Positions 14,301 through 26,965 of a stretch of 64,000 nucleotides of DNA are shown here, in pieces. The notes beneath the pieces are model-generated. The model was given only the letters and a program-made list of their open reading frames with translations. It was not told the DNA's origin and did not search any database. How positions within the stretch are numbered: position 1 is the first letter of the stretch; the number at the start of each line of letters is the position of its first letter. Origin of the DNA: Hygrophila difformis (taxonomy: Eukaryota > Streptophyta > Magnoliopsida > Lamiales > Acanthaceae); NCBI GenBank assembly GCA_030278955.1, contig JAOANR010000013.1, positions 40,894,191-40,958,190 on the forward strand. Reading direction: 5' to 3'. The position numbers and the translations under genes are program-made.

Positions 14301-17300
14301 AGTAAACATCTGATGTCAAGTTTAATTGAAAGCAGTTTACGGAAAGTTTAATGGATCCCTCCTGTATGTATATCATCCCAATCCAATAATATGACCACAT
14401 GAGGGGTGATTATCGAGTCGAGCTCGAGCCTGTACAGTAACAAAATTTGAAGTTCTAACTCGAATTCAATTAGGCTAGATAGTAGATAATTTGAATTTAA
14501 ATTGACAGTTTTGCTCACTATGCTGTAAAATATAAGTTCGTTAGGTTTGATAAAGCTTGAATTGTGTCTAATATTTTTTCATTTTTATATGTTTTAAATT
14601 TACTAATTTTATCGAGCCTAACGAGTCGCACGACATCGAATACTGAACAAAAAAAAAAAAGGATACAACATAATCGATATGCTGCTTACCAAATTGGACA
14701 GCTAAGCCCCAGTATCTTGCAAGCCAGCACCTTTTAAGAACAACTTCTTCCTGCAGATATGAATATCTCAGACAAGCAGCTGCAAGCAATGTAAAAAGCT
14801 CAACAATGATTAAATTGAAAATCCATATGAGTGGTATCCCACCATTTCATGCTGGGTCAACACCATTCTTTGTGTCATCGATCGGAGAGCTTTAACTTCG
14901 GATTCGGTTCCATTCAATCTCTCAACGATAGTAGCAGCCTCATTTTTTGCAGTCTTATTCAATCAAATGTCAGATTGTTAAAAGCAGCATCTTGGGCTAT
15001 TAATTCGAAAAACACCACAGTTCATCTTACCTTTATATCAGACTGCAATGTAGTCACTTCCCCATTTACCTCATCTTTTGCAAGCATAGCTTCTCTAAGT
15101 GCAGCCTATAGAAAATTTTATACGAAGAAAGAAAATGATAAAGATGCACATAATAGTATTATTATAAGGCTTGTATCTATCATTCCACAATCATAAGATC
15201 TTAATGTGATAGCATAAAAATACAACCATATGATACATGAAATGTGAAAATCCAATTATGAAACATGAAAAGAAAAATTACCTCTCTTTGTTTCAATGCA
15301 GCTTCCTTCCTGCAAATTCTTTGAATGAGACTCTAACTTACAGAAAATTGGTAACAGGGAGCCAGAAAGAAGGCTTTTGTGCCTTTTTCATACCTGGTCA
15401 AAAGTTTTGCTTCCAAAGAGACTCCTTCACCAAGAGAAGCTACCTGAAAGGCAGAAAGTACTTAACGTAACAAACACACACAAAAGCATGAAGTATCTTA
15501 ATCGCTACAAAATTCAAGTGTTGTTTTATTTTTATCCGAAAGCCATAGTTTTGACTGCAATACTCCATTTCTAGAAACAAAACAAAATATTTGTATGCTT
15601 AAACCACTCAAGGCATGCCTTCAAAGGATAGAAATACCTAGCTAAGCCAATGTGCTGGAGTCAAAGATTTAAAACTCAAGATTCAAAAGCACTTCCTGGG
15701 CTCATGCAATTGAGTTTACAATTGATTCATTATCATTGCAAAACATCTTTGCTGCATTAGACGCAATTATAAAAACAGAGATTATGCATTTAGTATGCTT
15801 GTAACAACAGATATAAACAATAATGAATGACGCATGTTATAGTGTGAATCCAGTGAATCTGTTTATCGGCTTGGAAGCATCCTGCATCTATAGATAAATT
15901 TCATCCTGAGGTGCAAGTCATAATAACAATTTAGGTAAACAAAGTCTGTAAGATGCATAAAAAAAAAACTAAAGATTACTCCCTCCGTCCCATATTTATC
16001 TTCTTACTTTCCGTTTTTGGACGTCCCACATTTATCTTCCTACCCCAAAAAGGGAATTTTTTTTTTACTAAAATGTCCCTACATGTCCATATATTTACAG
16101 AAAAACCAATCCTTAATTTTACTAACAATTGCACTACAAGACAAAAAGAGACAAATTTAACCCTCAAAAAGTACACATGAAAATAATAAAATACAACTTT
16201 CTTAAACTCCGTATCTACAGTGTCGAAGAAGATAAATATGGGACGGAGGGAGTATGTCACAGGCAGAATTGTTATCATCATTAAACGGTTCAATATTTGG
16301 AAGGAACTTGGAAGACAGTACAAGATGTGAATTTGCAAATTAGAAAGTGGATTACCTGTTTCTCAAGCTCTCTGACTCTTGCTTCAGCTGCTTCACAACT
16401 CTCCTCTACCAGTCGCAGCTGTAAGATCAGAATTGGACACCGTGAATACATATATATAAACAGATATATGGAAGATTTAAATCCAGACACACAATATCAA
16501 TCCAGGGATAATGAAGAACAAACCTTCTCAAGAAAATTCTCATTTTCCTCTTGAATCATTTCAAGCTGCCGTACATCAATTAAGTAAATATTAGCTTGAG
16601 AATAGACTAGCAATAACACACATCTCTCCAGAAATGAAAAATCAGAAATCAAAGAGATGTTCTTTTTTTTTTTGGAAGCAATCAAAGAGGTATTTATGAT
16701 AGCATCACTATTTTCAACCACATGTTAAAACTAGAGACATAACAACATACTTCGTCACGTAGAGCAGAAGAAGCACGTCCCTCGCCCATATCTTTTGAAT
16801 CTAACTGTCCTACATCTGATGAGAACCTACATTTCACAATGGTACCTTGTCAATTCAATTCTAATATCACCTGAAAATTGAGAAAGGCTTCAACTGATAT
16901 CCACAGAAGGATGTTTGCCAAGCATAACTCAAGCATAATATTTCGTAAATAATTGCCTATTCAACTACAACACAACCAACCACTGCCATACAATGAAAAA
17001 GCTATGAGTTCTAAATCTAATTTGATAGTGTCATTTGGGTACTTTTTTTCTCTTTGCCGGCTGCTGGGAGGGTCAATTGGTGGAATAGGGGTGGGAACCT
17101 TGAGCGAAGACCTACTAGAGGATACCGAGGGCATTGTTCCAGTAGACAATGACGGCCTTCCTGTTGAACTAGAGCGAGGGGGCGGAACTCCGTCCAATAA
17201 ATTTCGAGTGACCTAACAAATAAGTACAAACAGATATAATTCACAGTGCAAAGGGATGGGAAGAGTCTCATTCTTATGCTGCCACCGCAAAAATGCAATA

Positions 17301-17834
17301 GCTCACAACAAAATCAAGATCACAATTTCACAAAACACATTACAAGTTCAATTAAGAACCCATCACATTCACAAAATTAACATCAACATTAGTTTCTACA
17401 AAATCAAGTCCACAAACCAAATGGGAACTACCAGCAATTTTGATATAAGAAGAAGAAAGGATAACAATTACCGCATCAGAAGAGGATCTGTTTATCTTCG
17501 GCGACGGAACAACGGGCTTAAAGGATGCGGCAGCGCCATTATTCGAACCGCTGCTACCAACCGGTGGCCGAGACAGTGAGAGCGGGAGTGGAGGATTGAA
17601 TCGAAGGCCCAGATCTCCGTCATTGCCGCCGTAGCCGAGGTCGTCATCATCGTCGTCATTGTCGGCGGCCTGAGATGCCATGACCTGAGCCAGTCGCTGA
17701 GCCGCAGCCTTGGCCGCGTAGTTCTGATTTCGCCTGATATTGGAAATGCCGCTGACTGAGGACGACCTCCCGTGAGCGCCGCGAGCCGGCGATGCGGCGC
17801 CGGACTCACTGTTCCAGTGGCGCATTTTCTCCAT
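11314..17834 (-). CDS. SCD2-like plant coiled-coil protein (complete, 17 exons)
   Basis: Resembles the plant-specific STOMATAL CYTOKINESIS DEFECTIVE 2 / FAS-binding-factor-like family, known for roles with SCD1 in membrane traffic during cytokinesis; family assignment is from memory. Exons (minus): 17834-17472, 17212-17043, 16826-16751, 16565-16524, 16418-16356, 15443-15394, 15309-15282, 15105-15031, 14953-14843, 14750-14690, 13894-13778, 13659-13541, 13026-12957, 12362-12321, 12073-12033, 11824-11698, 11414-11314. Total 1656 nt, 551 aa, all junctions in frame. Disordered Ser/Pro/Asp-rich N-terminus, coiled coil from about residue 200 to 325, hallmark [12 protein letters not shown] near residue 333, then [35 protein letters not shown] and [11 protein letters not shown]. 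The intron after 13778 uses a GC donor. The start at 17834 was preferred to an in-frame ATG at 18053 because the extra segment has no family character. Confidence 0.88.
15979..16252. mobile_element. Stowaway-like MITE in an intron of the SCD2-like gene
   Basis: Perfect terminal inverted repeats of about 27 bp beginning CTCCCTCCGTCCCATATTTA, flanked by TA at 15977-15978 and 16253-16254. Lies in the intron between exons 5 and 6. It lacks the AGATTCGTCTAAT core seen in most other copies, so it is a separate family. Very sharp ends suggest a recent insertion. Confidence 0.93.
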
Positions 17835-18377
17835 CTTCCCAAAATTCAACAAAAACACCTGAAGATTGAACAAAGAAAACTCAAGTAGGGTATTGCGTGT
17901 GGCGAGATCTTCGAGTTGGGTTTTTCCGTTTCGAGGGTGTCGGAGAAATTTACGGAAATCGGGGAGATAACTTTTTGTAAGTGCATTTGAATATAAATAT
18001 ACTCTGTAGTCTGTACAAGGGAACTCCACAGTCGACTGAGCCAAATGTAGCAATTAAATAGGCTTACCATCATCAAAACATACCAATCAACGACTAATTA
18101 CACTCCTCTAATTTAATCATTTAATTAATGATGCATTCACGGTTAAACTATACATTTTTAAAGTAATATTCACCATTATTTAAATATGAAGTAGATGTAG
18201 TTTGTTCAAGTCTTTTATTTATCCATTAAATTAACTCACGATGTGGTAGAACAGTCTAAACTCCTCCATCCTAAATGAACTATCCCCATAAAGAATAGAG
18301 TTCCTCAAGAGGCAAAAAAAGTTTCATGATACCTTGAAAATGTAGGTTGTTTCTAAGTGTGATTATATTGCCGAGGA
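17835..18377. other. 5' flank and probable leader of the SCD2-like gene
   Basis: The coding frame stays open upstream to 18053 but without family-like sequence. An untranslated leader or 5' UTR intron is likely; promoter elements were not resolved. Confidence 0.4.
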
Positions 18378-19062
18378 GTGGAGGATCTAGAATTTTTTAT
18401 TTGGTAGGTCAGATATCATGAAAAGTGACCGGCTAATTTTAGGAAGATGTATTCAATTAAAATTTTGTTACATTTTTAGACTTTTAAAAATCAACATATT
18501 TAGAAAATTCATAAATTTCAAGTAGAGTTAGATAACTTTGTATAGATTTCATGTTGTACAGAATCCGTAGAAACATTGTTTGAAAAAAAATTATTTAATT
18601 ATATTTTTCGAAGAGAATCCATTAAAATTGATGCAGCCTAAGTCATTAGGTTGTTGAATACCTAAAGATTTTTAAGACTTTTTTAAATTCGTATTAAATA
18701 CGTCAAGATTTTTTTTAAAACTTTTTAAAACCTAAATTAAATACTTTAAAGATTTTAACTGCTTTTTAAAATTCAAATTGAAAACATTCAAATTTTAAAA
18801 GGTTAAAAAAAGACGCTCTTTATTGAATACACATTCCTATTACAGTTACAAACCCCTTAAAATATACTACATACATTTAATGAAAAAAAAACCGATTTAC
18901 TATTAAACTCCTACTCAAATTACTCAATATTTGTCCTAAACTTACCATCTAATTCTTAATTATATCACAATATTAGTATTAATATATTAATATTTTATTT
19001 TTTTTTATATCTTTTTTGGTGGGTTACTTGACCCACCTTGCCCCTAAATAGATACGCCCATG
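18378..19062. mobile_element. Non-autonomous hAT-type element (GTGGAGGATCTAG ... GATACGCCCATG)
   Basis: Flanked by the identical octamer GCCGAGGA at 18370-18377 and 19063-19070, an 8-bp duplication typical of hAT elements. Right end reads CTAAATAGATACGCCCATG; left end GTGGAGGATCTAGAATTT has apparently lost the terminal CA. Interior AT-rich, includes GGTGGGTTACTTGACCCACC near the right end. No coding. Confidence 0.75.
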
Positions 19063-19070
19063 GCCGAGGA

Positions 19071-20074
19071 TTGCGCGCCTAACACATCGTCAGACCAAGT
19101 GATCTAGATTGTGCTTCTTAAACATCAATTTAATGACAACATACTATACATGAAAGAATAAATAATGTAACTCGTGATGCGCCAGAAGAAAAAACACGTC
19201 TCCAATAATTGCTTCTTGTATGTTTGCTATGATTTCTGTAATGTATATGGAATAATTTTTTTTTTTTTTTTTCAGATCAATCATAGAAGTATTTATAAGT
19301 GTTCAGTTCATTCATTGAGTCGACTAATCTCACTTGGGGTTGAGTTCTCACAGCTAATGGTTTCATCGTCTCTTATTGCCGTCTAATAGTTTCATCATCT
19401 CTCATTGCTATTGTGAAGATAGATCAAACCCCCCCCCCCCCCCCCCAAAAAAAAAAAAGAAAAAAGAAAGAAAGAAAAGAACTGCTTAATTGAAAAGAAA
19501 ATGTAAGAAAATAAAATTACAAGGAAAATATTTATGGGTCGGGGTAGTATATCATTTGGAAAAAAGAGGACATATAATTTTCATAAAAAAGTCTATATGT
19601 TTTGAAGTTTTTTTTTTTTTTTTCTTATTGTTTCTTTTAAAGGAACATTCTTCCACGTTTTCTTTTGAATTTTCCTCAAATTTTTTTTTTCTTTCATACT
19701 TTTTATTCGTAATAAACTCCCAAAGAAAAATAAAAATAAAAATTCAGGCTCCTTTTTTTCCCCAAAAAAAAAATCAGACTCCTTACTACTATTTATTTGA
19801 ATATAGAACAAATTTCACTTGCCTCTTTTCCCAACAATTTATCGGATTCCAAATTTTATAATGGTAAGTCATCATTAAGGTGAAATCAATTCATTGATGC
19901 TTGTAGGCTGTTTAGCAAAAAAAAATAAAATTCATTGATGCTTCTGTAGAATAAATATGCAAACTGAATATAAATATTATATATATATATATATATATAC
20001 GCACACACAAACTGCATATTTGTTGTTGAAATACCAAACTGAAGTTCATTCTAAACATATTGTCCGGGGGAAGG
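19071..20074. other. Low-complexity intergenic region upstream of DEFL1
   Basis: C run at about 19431-19446 followed by A-rich sequence, long T runs (19258-19273, 19609-19623), and an (AT)n tract at 19979-19999. Frames at 19490-19861 are products of these homopolymers. The DEFL1 promoter should lie in the last few hundred bases. Confidence 0.45.
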
Positions 20075-20503
20075 ATGGCATTATTTATGAGATTCTCTTG
20101 TGTGTTGTTTCTTCTTATTTTCATTTCAGGTAAGCAATGTATACATATTACTCATGCTGTGTTATTAGACAAAACAAAATCTAAAGTCAGTTTTACAGCT
20201 TCCATCTTTTTACTACATCACATAAGAAAGTGTTGTCGTCCCTGCTAGCTAAATAAATGATCTGTACTAGTACTATTTATGAACAAATGAATAATGATGA
20301 TTCAATTACATATCATTGGATGACAATTGACAGTGAGTGAAAAAGCTGTGGCTAAGAGATGCAGCAGAAATGTATTTGAGGGGAAGTCGAGTGAAGCACA
20401 GTGTGCATCTCGATGCGCCAGGATGTACAAAGACAAGTACCCGAGGCCAATATACCGTGTCTACTTTTTGGTTTCAGTGTGCCGATGCAGATTTGATTGT
20501 TGA
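20075..20503 (+). CDS. DEFL1: defensin-like small cysteine-rich secreted peptide (six-cysteine form)
   Basis: Predicted secreted defensin-like precursor of 74 aa. Exon 1 20075-20129 encodes the signal peptide (core RFSCVLFLLIFIS); intron 20130-20333 is GT-AG, phase 1; exon 2 20334-20503 encodes the mature peptide. Cysteine pattern C-x13-C-x3-C-x21-C-x-C-x3-C, ending VCRCRFDC. Aligned with DEFL4, all spacings agree but cysteine 2 is Lys and cysteine 5 is Tyr (TAC). A second in-frame ATG lies at 20087. First member of a five-gene plus-strand array; shares phase-1 intron and leader type with DEFL5. Function unknown: antimicrobial, signalling or reproductive roles are all known for DEFL peptides. 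Confidence 0.82.
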
Positions 20504-20832
20504 TCTCGATCGATTCTTGGAATGGTGCAGCAATGATTAATAATATGGATGGAGTGGAGTATAATTCTGTTGTTCTGATTGCAGTTGAAAAAATAACGGC
20601 AGTGATTGCCAAATTGTTTGTATGGTATGTACTTTCATGTTGCACAATAAGAATGTTTGGTCTGGTAATGATTGGCGTGTTAATAACTTGCATACCATTT
20701 TGCCCTAAGGATGTCGAGCAAGCCATTACAACATATCATGCCTTTATGAATTAATACCTAATTGTATTGTGTAGGAACTAGAATTCACATGAAAGGAATC
20801 TATACAAAATCATTTTCTTTTTAAAAATATTA

Positions 20833-21174
20833 CTCCCTCCTTTTTGAGCTGTTCCACGAAAGTTGGCAACTTTCCATTTTTAGATAAATTAAACTAATAA
20901 ATATAATTAGAATCTTAATGGTTTTCAAAAAGTAATCACTTTTACTATTCTGCACAACTCCCAATACACTTGTATTTTTCTACATAGATCTCTTGCATTT
21001 CTTTAATTCTTTATATTTCAAAATGCGTACGAATAAAAATTATATAAAATATATATTCTAAAACTAGACGTCGAGATGATTCTAACAAGATCACACTTGA
21101 ATATTTTTCTCTAATTATATTATTTCATAATATTAAATCAAAGTTAAACAATAAACAAATTCAAAATTCATTAA
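20833..21174. mobile_element. Stowaway-like MITE (483-bp family), left part, split by LINE-1
   Basis: Left end CTCCCTCCTTTTTGAGC after TA (20831-20832). Continues to the LINE insertion point; the last 11 bases (AAATTCATTAA) are the target-site duplication. The rest of the element resumes at 26863. Orientation is inverted relative to the copy at 9046. Confidence 0.9.
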
Positions 21175-21258
21175 TTTTTTTTTTCGAAAAAATGGTGGGC
21201 CGAAGCCTTTATTAATTAAGCACCTGTAAGGTGTGGTACAGACCAACACGGTCAGCAT

Positions 21259-24200
21259 CTAGGATATCATACATGAAATCGGGTGGGCGAACACAATGTT
21301 GAACACCACCAACAATAGGAGAACCTTTAAGAAAAAAATCAGCTGCTGCGTTACACTCTCGTGGAACAATGGAAAACCTGTACTCCCAATTCCATTAAAG
21401 CATATTCTTGATATGATCCAGCCACTGCTTGATATCATCAATAACATCAATCGAATTGTTGATAAGAGAGATGGTCTCAGAACAATCTGTTTCAATAACC
21501 AGCTTCCTAATTCCATATTCCAAGCCAACTGCATGGTAATGTGTATGGCCTTGATTTCAGCCTGTAGGCTGCTCATGAACTTGTCTTTCATCCGTATGCC
21601 GCCAAGCCAAACACCTGTCTCTGAGCAAAGAATTCCGCCTGCAGCCCCTCTTCCACGAGAGAAACTGCCATCGCAATTGGCTTTAATCCATTGAGAGGGT
21701 GGCCTCTCCCACCTTATCCTGCTGCTGCACCATGCCTTCACACCAAAGAATTTAAGCTCCCTCCTGGCAGCTAGAAACTCATCAGTCGAACGACGGATTC
21801 TGTTGGGAACCTTGTCCCACTGAACATTATCATGCGCATACAATTCCTTGCACCGTAGCTTCCAAATTAGCCAAACCCCAAAAGCAAAGAGGGACGCCTG
21901 TTTCTCCCCAATCAACTTCCAATTCATAGCATGAAGCCATTCCTTGGTATGCCGGGCTCGAAATCCAGGGAAAGCAGTGAAGCCAAGGCTGGTCCAGATG
22001 GCAGCTGAAGGAGGACAATCTCTAAGAGCATGAAGGCTGCCTTCCTCATCCCCACACTTCCAACAGCGTGAATCAATGGATATCTGACGAATATATCTCT
22101 CTCGGCCTGTAAGGAGCTTGTCATGCATTACAATCCAAAGAAATGTCTCGTACGAAAATGAGTGGGCCATTTCCAAATCATATCCCAGTCCAAATTAGCC
22201 ATAGGAACAGTGTTTGATTCCAAAAAACGAACAGTGCTCCTAACAGAGAACCTGCTCTTGGAGCACAGCCTCCAAAATGGGGAATCCTCCGAGGTGTTGA
22301 GGGATGGTGGAGATTCAAGGCTAAGTAACTGGATTCCATCCTCGGATAGAACTGAAGAGAGCTCCCGCAAATTCCAGGATGAATCAACGATATAGGAATC
22401 AACCGTCCTTTCTAAGACCTCCGAGGTAAGAGAACAAGCAGCATAGTCCTGCAAGATAACATCATGCTTAGACCAATTATCCTTCCAAAAGGAAACAGAC
22501 TTACCATTGCCAATTTTCCATCTAAGAAGGGAGGAAAAAGATTGATGGATATCACAAAGATCCCTAGCAAACTGAGACAGTGATTGACGATGATGTGTGA
22601 AGTGGTGCCCGGCCCATCCATATCTAATCTTCATCAATGTAGTCCACTGGACTTTACGAGTGAACAAACCCCACCAACTCTTCATAAGCAAAGCGTCATT
22701 AAAGGCTTTGAGACTATGAATTCCCAGTCCACCATCCGCCAATGGTTTTGTAACAACTTCCCATGCAACAAGGTGGACTTTATGAGAATTAGCAGTTGAG
22801 CCCCATAAAAAGTTCCTGCAGATCCTCTCCAACTCTCGAATAGTTCTTCTTGGAAGCCTAAACACCTGCATGACATATAGACCAATGGCTTGCAAAACAG
22901 ATTTAATTAGTGTAACCCTCCCTGCGAAGCTAAGGTGGCGATGAGCCCAGCCATTTAATTTGGAATGCATTTTGTCCAAAAGAAAAGTAAAATCCCTATG
23001 AGTTTTTCTACCAGTAGCTATAGGTATACCCAAATAAGTTCCCAACTGGAGATTAGATTGAATCCCCAAAATGTTAGCAATATTGCTTCTGATATTCCTG
23101 TTGACAATCTTACCAAAGTAGAGCCGAGACTTAGTAGTATTAATAGCTAAACCAGACAGATCACTAAACTGGGTAAGCACCTCTTTGATGGTGGAAGCTT
23201 GATCAGCTGTTGCTTTAGAAAAAAGAAGAATATCATCAGCAAAAAATAAAAAAGGAATATTTAGCTGACCATTACACCATGATAGAGGTTTCCAACGACC
23301 CTATGTGACAGCTTGAGTGATCATGGCAGCTAGCCGCTCCATGCACAGTATAAAGATGTACGGGGACATAGGATCGCCTTGTCTAATACCCCGTGACGGA
23401 GTAAAAGAGGATATGGTTTGGCCATTCCAAAGGATCTGGAAAGAAGAGGATGTTATGCAAGACATGATGAGATTAATGCAAGGGGTGGGAAATTTAAAAG
23501 CAATTAAAGTATCTTTAATAAAACCCCATTTGAGCTTATCATAGGCCTTCTCCAAATCCAACTTGAGCATCATATAGCCAGGCTTAGCAGTAGAACGATC
23601 CAAAAATTGATTGATTTCACGACATAGGATGATGTTATCCTGGATAATTCTTCCCTTGATAAAACTAGCTTGACCCTGACTGATTAGACGGGGGAGGAAA
23701 GGAGCCATTCGATGAACAACAATCTTAGTAATAATCTTGTATAAAACATTACAAAGACTAATCGGACGAAACTGAGAAACGGATTTAGGATTAGGGATTT
23801 TTGGAATCAAGACAATGGAAGTGTTGTTGATGGCTGCAAGATCCTGCTGTCCAGAGAAACAAGCACAAACAAAAGTATACACCGAATCACCAATCGTAGC
23901 CCAATTCCTTTGATAAAACATGGCATGAATGCCATCAGGTCCAGGAGCTTTAAGGGATGCCAAGCTATTAACAGCCTTCCAAACTTCCTCTTTTGAAAGA
24001 TTAATCCACATCATATCAGCTTCCATAGGTGTTAACGAGGTAATAGGATCAATATTGGGGTAGACAGGTTCTGGGGCCAATACAGATCCATTATAGAGCT
24101 GCTTGAAGTAATCCAAAACCATAGCTTGAATGTTCTTATCATCCTCAAAAACATTTCCATCAGCATCCTCCAACATGGAAAAAGTGTGCTTCCTCCTACG

Positions 24201-25295
24201 GGCTTTCACAAAGTTATGGAAATAGCTAGTGTTTTGATCACCAGCTAAACCCCAGTCTCTAGAACTCCTTTGGATCCAAGTAATATCTTCCCTTTCTAAA
24301 ATTTTTCCTAGTTCAGTATTCAACTGATAGTGAAGTCTTCTCAAAAACCTGTTTTGGCACCAATCAAGATGCTGCTCGATACCCTTGAGTCTCGCCCGAA
24401 TTCTAGCTTTTCTAATACCCATAGAGCTAAAAACCTGTTTATCCCACTTAATGGCCTCCAATTTGAATTTAGATAAAATCTCATGTAGAGGCAAATCAAG
24501 CTGCCATGCAACTTTCACAATTTTGCAGAAACTCGGAAAACATTGCCATGCAGCTTTGTACTTGAAGGAATGAACATTATGCTTTAAATTGGACTGATGA
24601 GCATCACAAACTCTGATAAACAAAGGGGAATGATCTGATTGAATTCTTGGTAGGACTTCCACTGTAGAGAGAGGATAATGAGAGTGCCAAGAATCATTTC
24701 CCATCAGTCTATCCAACCTTTTCCTAAGAATCCCACGAGCCCATGTAAACTTATTACCAAAGGTCCTGAGTTCAAAAACATCAGCACTCAACATCCAATT
24801 CCTAAGCTCATCACCTTGAGAGGAAGACCAGCAACCACCCCTTACTTCATCAGAACTAGAAATGCAATTGAGATCCCCCCCAAGCAGCCATAGAGCTTGG
24901 TGACTAGAAGCTATCCTAGTGAGTTGGGGCCACAGACATGTTCTACGAAATCGATTAGGAGCAGCATAAATCATAGTGGCAAACAGACTATCATCCCCCA
25001 CCCTAATACAGAAATCAATAAACTGAGAATGGCATTCAATTATTTCAACAGAAATCGAATTCTTCCAAAGGATCCATATACCACCACTAAACCCTATAGC
25101 TTCTACACGAAAAGAATGAGAGAAAGAGCTACGCCTTATAAAACTGTCAGCTTGGCTTCCACTAATACGAGGCTCGAACATAACCATGACGTCAACCTTC
25201 TTTCTCAAAGTAAAATCCCGAAATTCCCTTCGAAAAGAAGCTGATGCAGCACCCTGAACATTCCAACAAGAAAAATTAAAAAGCATGAAAAACAA
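21259..25295 (-). pseudogene. LINE-1 ORF2 remnant (endonuclease, reverse transcriptase, RNase H)
   Basis: Encodes in order an APE-type endonuclease (begins FNFSCWNVQGAASASFRREF), reverse transcriptase with FFADDILLF near 23240, a zinc-binding zf-RVT segment (CWKCGDEEGSLHALRDC near 22040) and an RNase H-like domain (KANCDGSFSRGRGAAGG near 21660). Broken by an in-frame TAG at 23298-23300, a frameshift near 22130-22170 and another near 21480-21530. By comparison with LINE-2, the original frame ran to about 21240. Transposon gene, not a host gene. Confidence 0.92.
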
Positions 25296-25335
25296 AATTT
25301 AAAATTAAGAAACAAAAGGAATCATAGAGGCATGA

Positions 25336-26790
25336 TCAAGGGGGCATGCTAAGAGCACGTCCCCGGTCATTAGGCATTGGAAAGGAGTCCTCCATTCTGT
25401 CATCCGTATCTAAAGCATGCGGTGTCTCAGGCGGTCGATCTGCAACTTTACCCCAAAGACCCTTAGGACGTTTGGCGAAATGTGTAGAAGAATCCAAGAC
25501 TTCAACCGCAAGGTGATGATCAGGAGGGAGACTAGAATTGACAGTCTTAATCCAAGCACCCGAAGGCTGCTTAGACCACGAAGGAGAATGAATAGGTGAG
25601 GGAAATCTAGGAGTAGACGTTGGGCTTGGGCTCCGGGAAAGTGCATCCTCTATTCTCTCTGAGTTGGTCGGGGAAGATGCTCTACGAGATGGTCGTTTAT
25701 TGCATTCGCGAGGATGACCCTCTCTAGCAAGAGTGGGAATGACACCAGGTGGCTGCTGAGCGACAGAAATAGGAGCAGTGACCTTCACTACACACTCCTC
25801 AGGTTGATCTTGATTACTGGTGAGGATATCAAAACGGTTGGAGGTTATGTTATTACGGGGGATCGTCCGGCCATCTCCTGCTTGAAACCGTCGCCGGGAT
25901 TGAGCAATCATCCAGGGACCGAACCCGGTTTTGTCACTATGGCCTGGAATGTCATCTCGATTGGTGGAGACAGTGTCATCTTTCTGCGGCTCCACCAGAT
26001 CAGGGCAAGAAAGTTGATTGTGTCCAAATTTGCCACAGTGGAAGCAAATATATTTAATGTTCTCATATTCGATACCGATTACCCGATCACCAAGCATGAC
26101 ATTAGGAGTAAGGGGCTTATCTAGTTCAATCTTTACCGCAATGCGTGCAAAACAAGCTCGGGCCGTGGTATCTGTGTTGACATCCATACTAATCACTTTA
26201 CCAACTGAAGAAGCAACCCGGAGAAGATATTGCCTTTGATAGAGGAAGATCGGAACTTTCTTTATACGAATCCATGTCACAATATGCTTGATCTCGGTAG
26301 TATCCGGATCGAACTCCTAGTTCCATTTTTGGACATGCAAGTAATGCCCAGCAATCATCCAAGGGCCTCCTGTCAAGGCATGAATAGCATCTGATTCTTG
26401 AATGAACCGAACTATGTAATAACCATTACCTACATCCACCAGGGGAATAGAAGCAGCAGCCGACCATATCTTCTCCAGATTAGACTTAAGAACTCTATAT
26501 GATATGTTCCGTCCTACAACCTTTAGAGCGACTGCATGAGACCATGGACGGAGTAGAGAACTTTTGTATGCATCAGAAATCCGGAAACGTGGCATGCCAT
26601 TAAAGAAATCTTGCACAATATCCTCCTCATCTACCGTGGGATCGAAAGATTCTTCATCGATCAAGATGTGTTTAAATCCAGTGCCTCTCTTAGCTACAGC
26701 GCTGTAGAGGGGACGTTGACGTTTGGAGGAAGTACCATCTACAGCATCCGGCGGCACCCCGCCATGATCGTCCATCTCAGAATCAACCAT
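25336..26790 (-). pseudogene. LINE-1 ORF1 remnant (DUF4283 / zinc-knuckle protein)
   Basis: RNA-binding ORF1 protein of an L1-type LINE: DUF4283-like N-terminal region (PRFRISDAYKSSLLRPWSHA) and a CCHC zinc knuckle CFHCGKFGHNQLSC near 26050. Interrupted by an in-frame TAG at 26317-26319, where LINE-2 has a sense codon. Both halves remain in one frame. Confidence 0.9.
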
Positions 26791-26862
26791 CTAGATCGGA
26801 GCAAACTGGAATCTTGGAGAATTCTTGATTTTAGCGGGAGCTAGAATCTCTAAATTCATTAA

Positions 26863-26963
26863 AATTTTAAATACAAATACTTACACCACTTTAACCACTA
26901 AACTCCACCATCTAAATTACCGTGCCGAAAAGAAATGAGCCACAATTCGCGAGACGGAGGGAG
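26863..26963. mobile_element. Stowaway-like MITE (483-bp family), right part, split by LINE-1
   Basis: Resumes after the target duplication and ends CGCGAGACGGAGGGAG before TA (26964-26965). Contains ACCACTTTAACCACTAAAC, the reverse complement of GTTTAGTAGTTAAAGTGGT in the copy at 9046. Joining this to 20833-21174 with one duplication restores the family consensus order. Confidence 0.9.
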
Positions 26964-26965
26964 TA

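Larger units (their letters stand above)
21175..26851 (-). mobile_element. L1-type LINE copy 1 (full length, inactive), inserted in a MITE
   Basis: 5677-bp non-LTR retrotransposon on the minus strand. Target duplication AAATTCATTAA at 21164-21174 and 26852-26862. Short oligo-A tail at the 21175 side, preceded (in element orientation) by TTAATAAAGGCTTCGGCCCACC, identical in type to LINE-2. Same family as 30451-36160. Both ORFs are broken by stops and frameshifts. Confidence 0.95.

Noticed and set aside
17835..18053. Upstream in-frame ATG for the SCD2-like gene
   Set aside because: The added 73 residues show no family character; treated as leader sequence.
19490..19861. 123-aa frame rich in Phe, Lys and Ser
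   Set aside because: Product of T and A homopolymer runs; no domain, no splice context.
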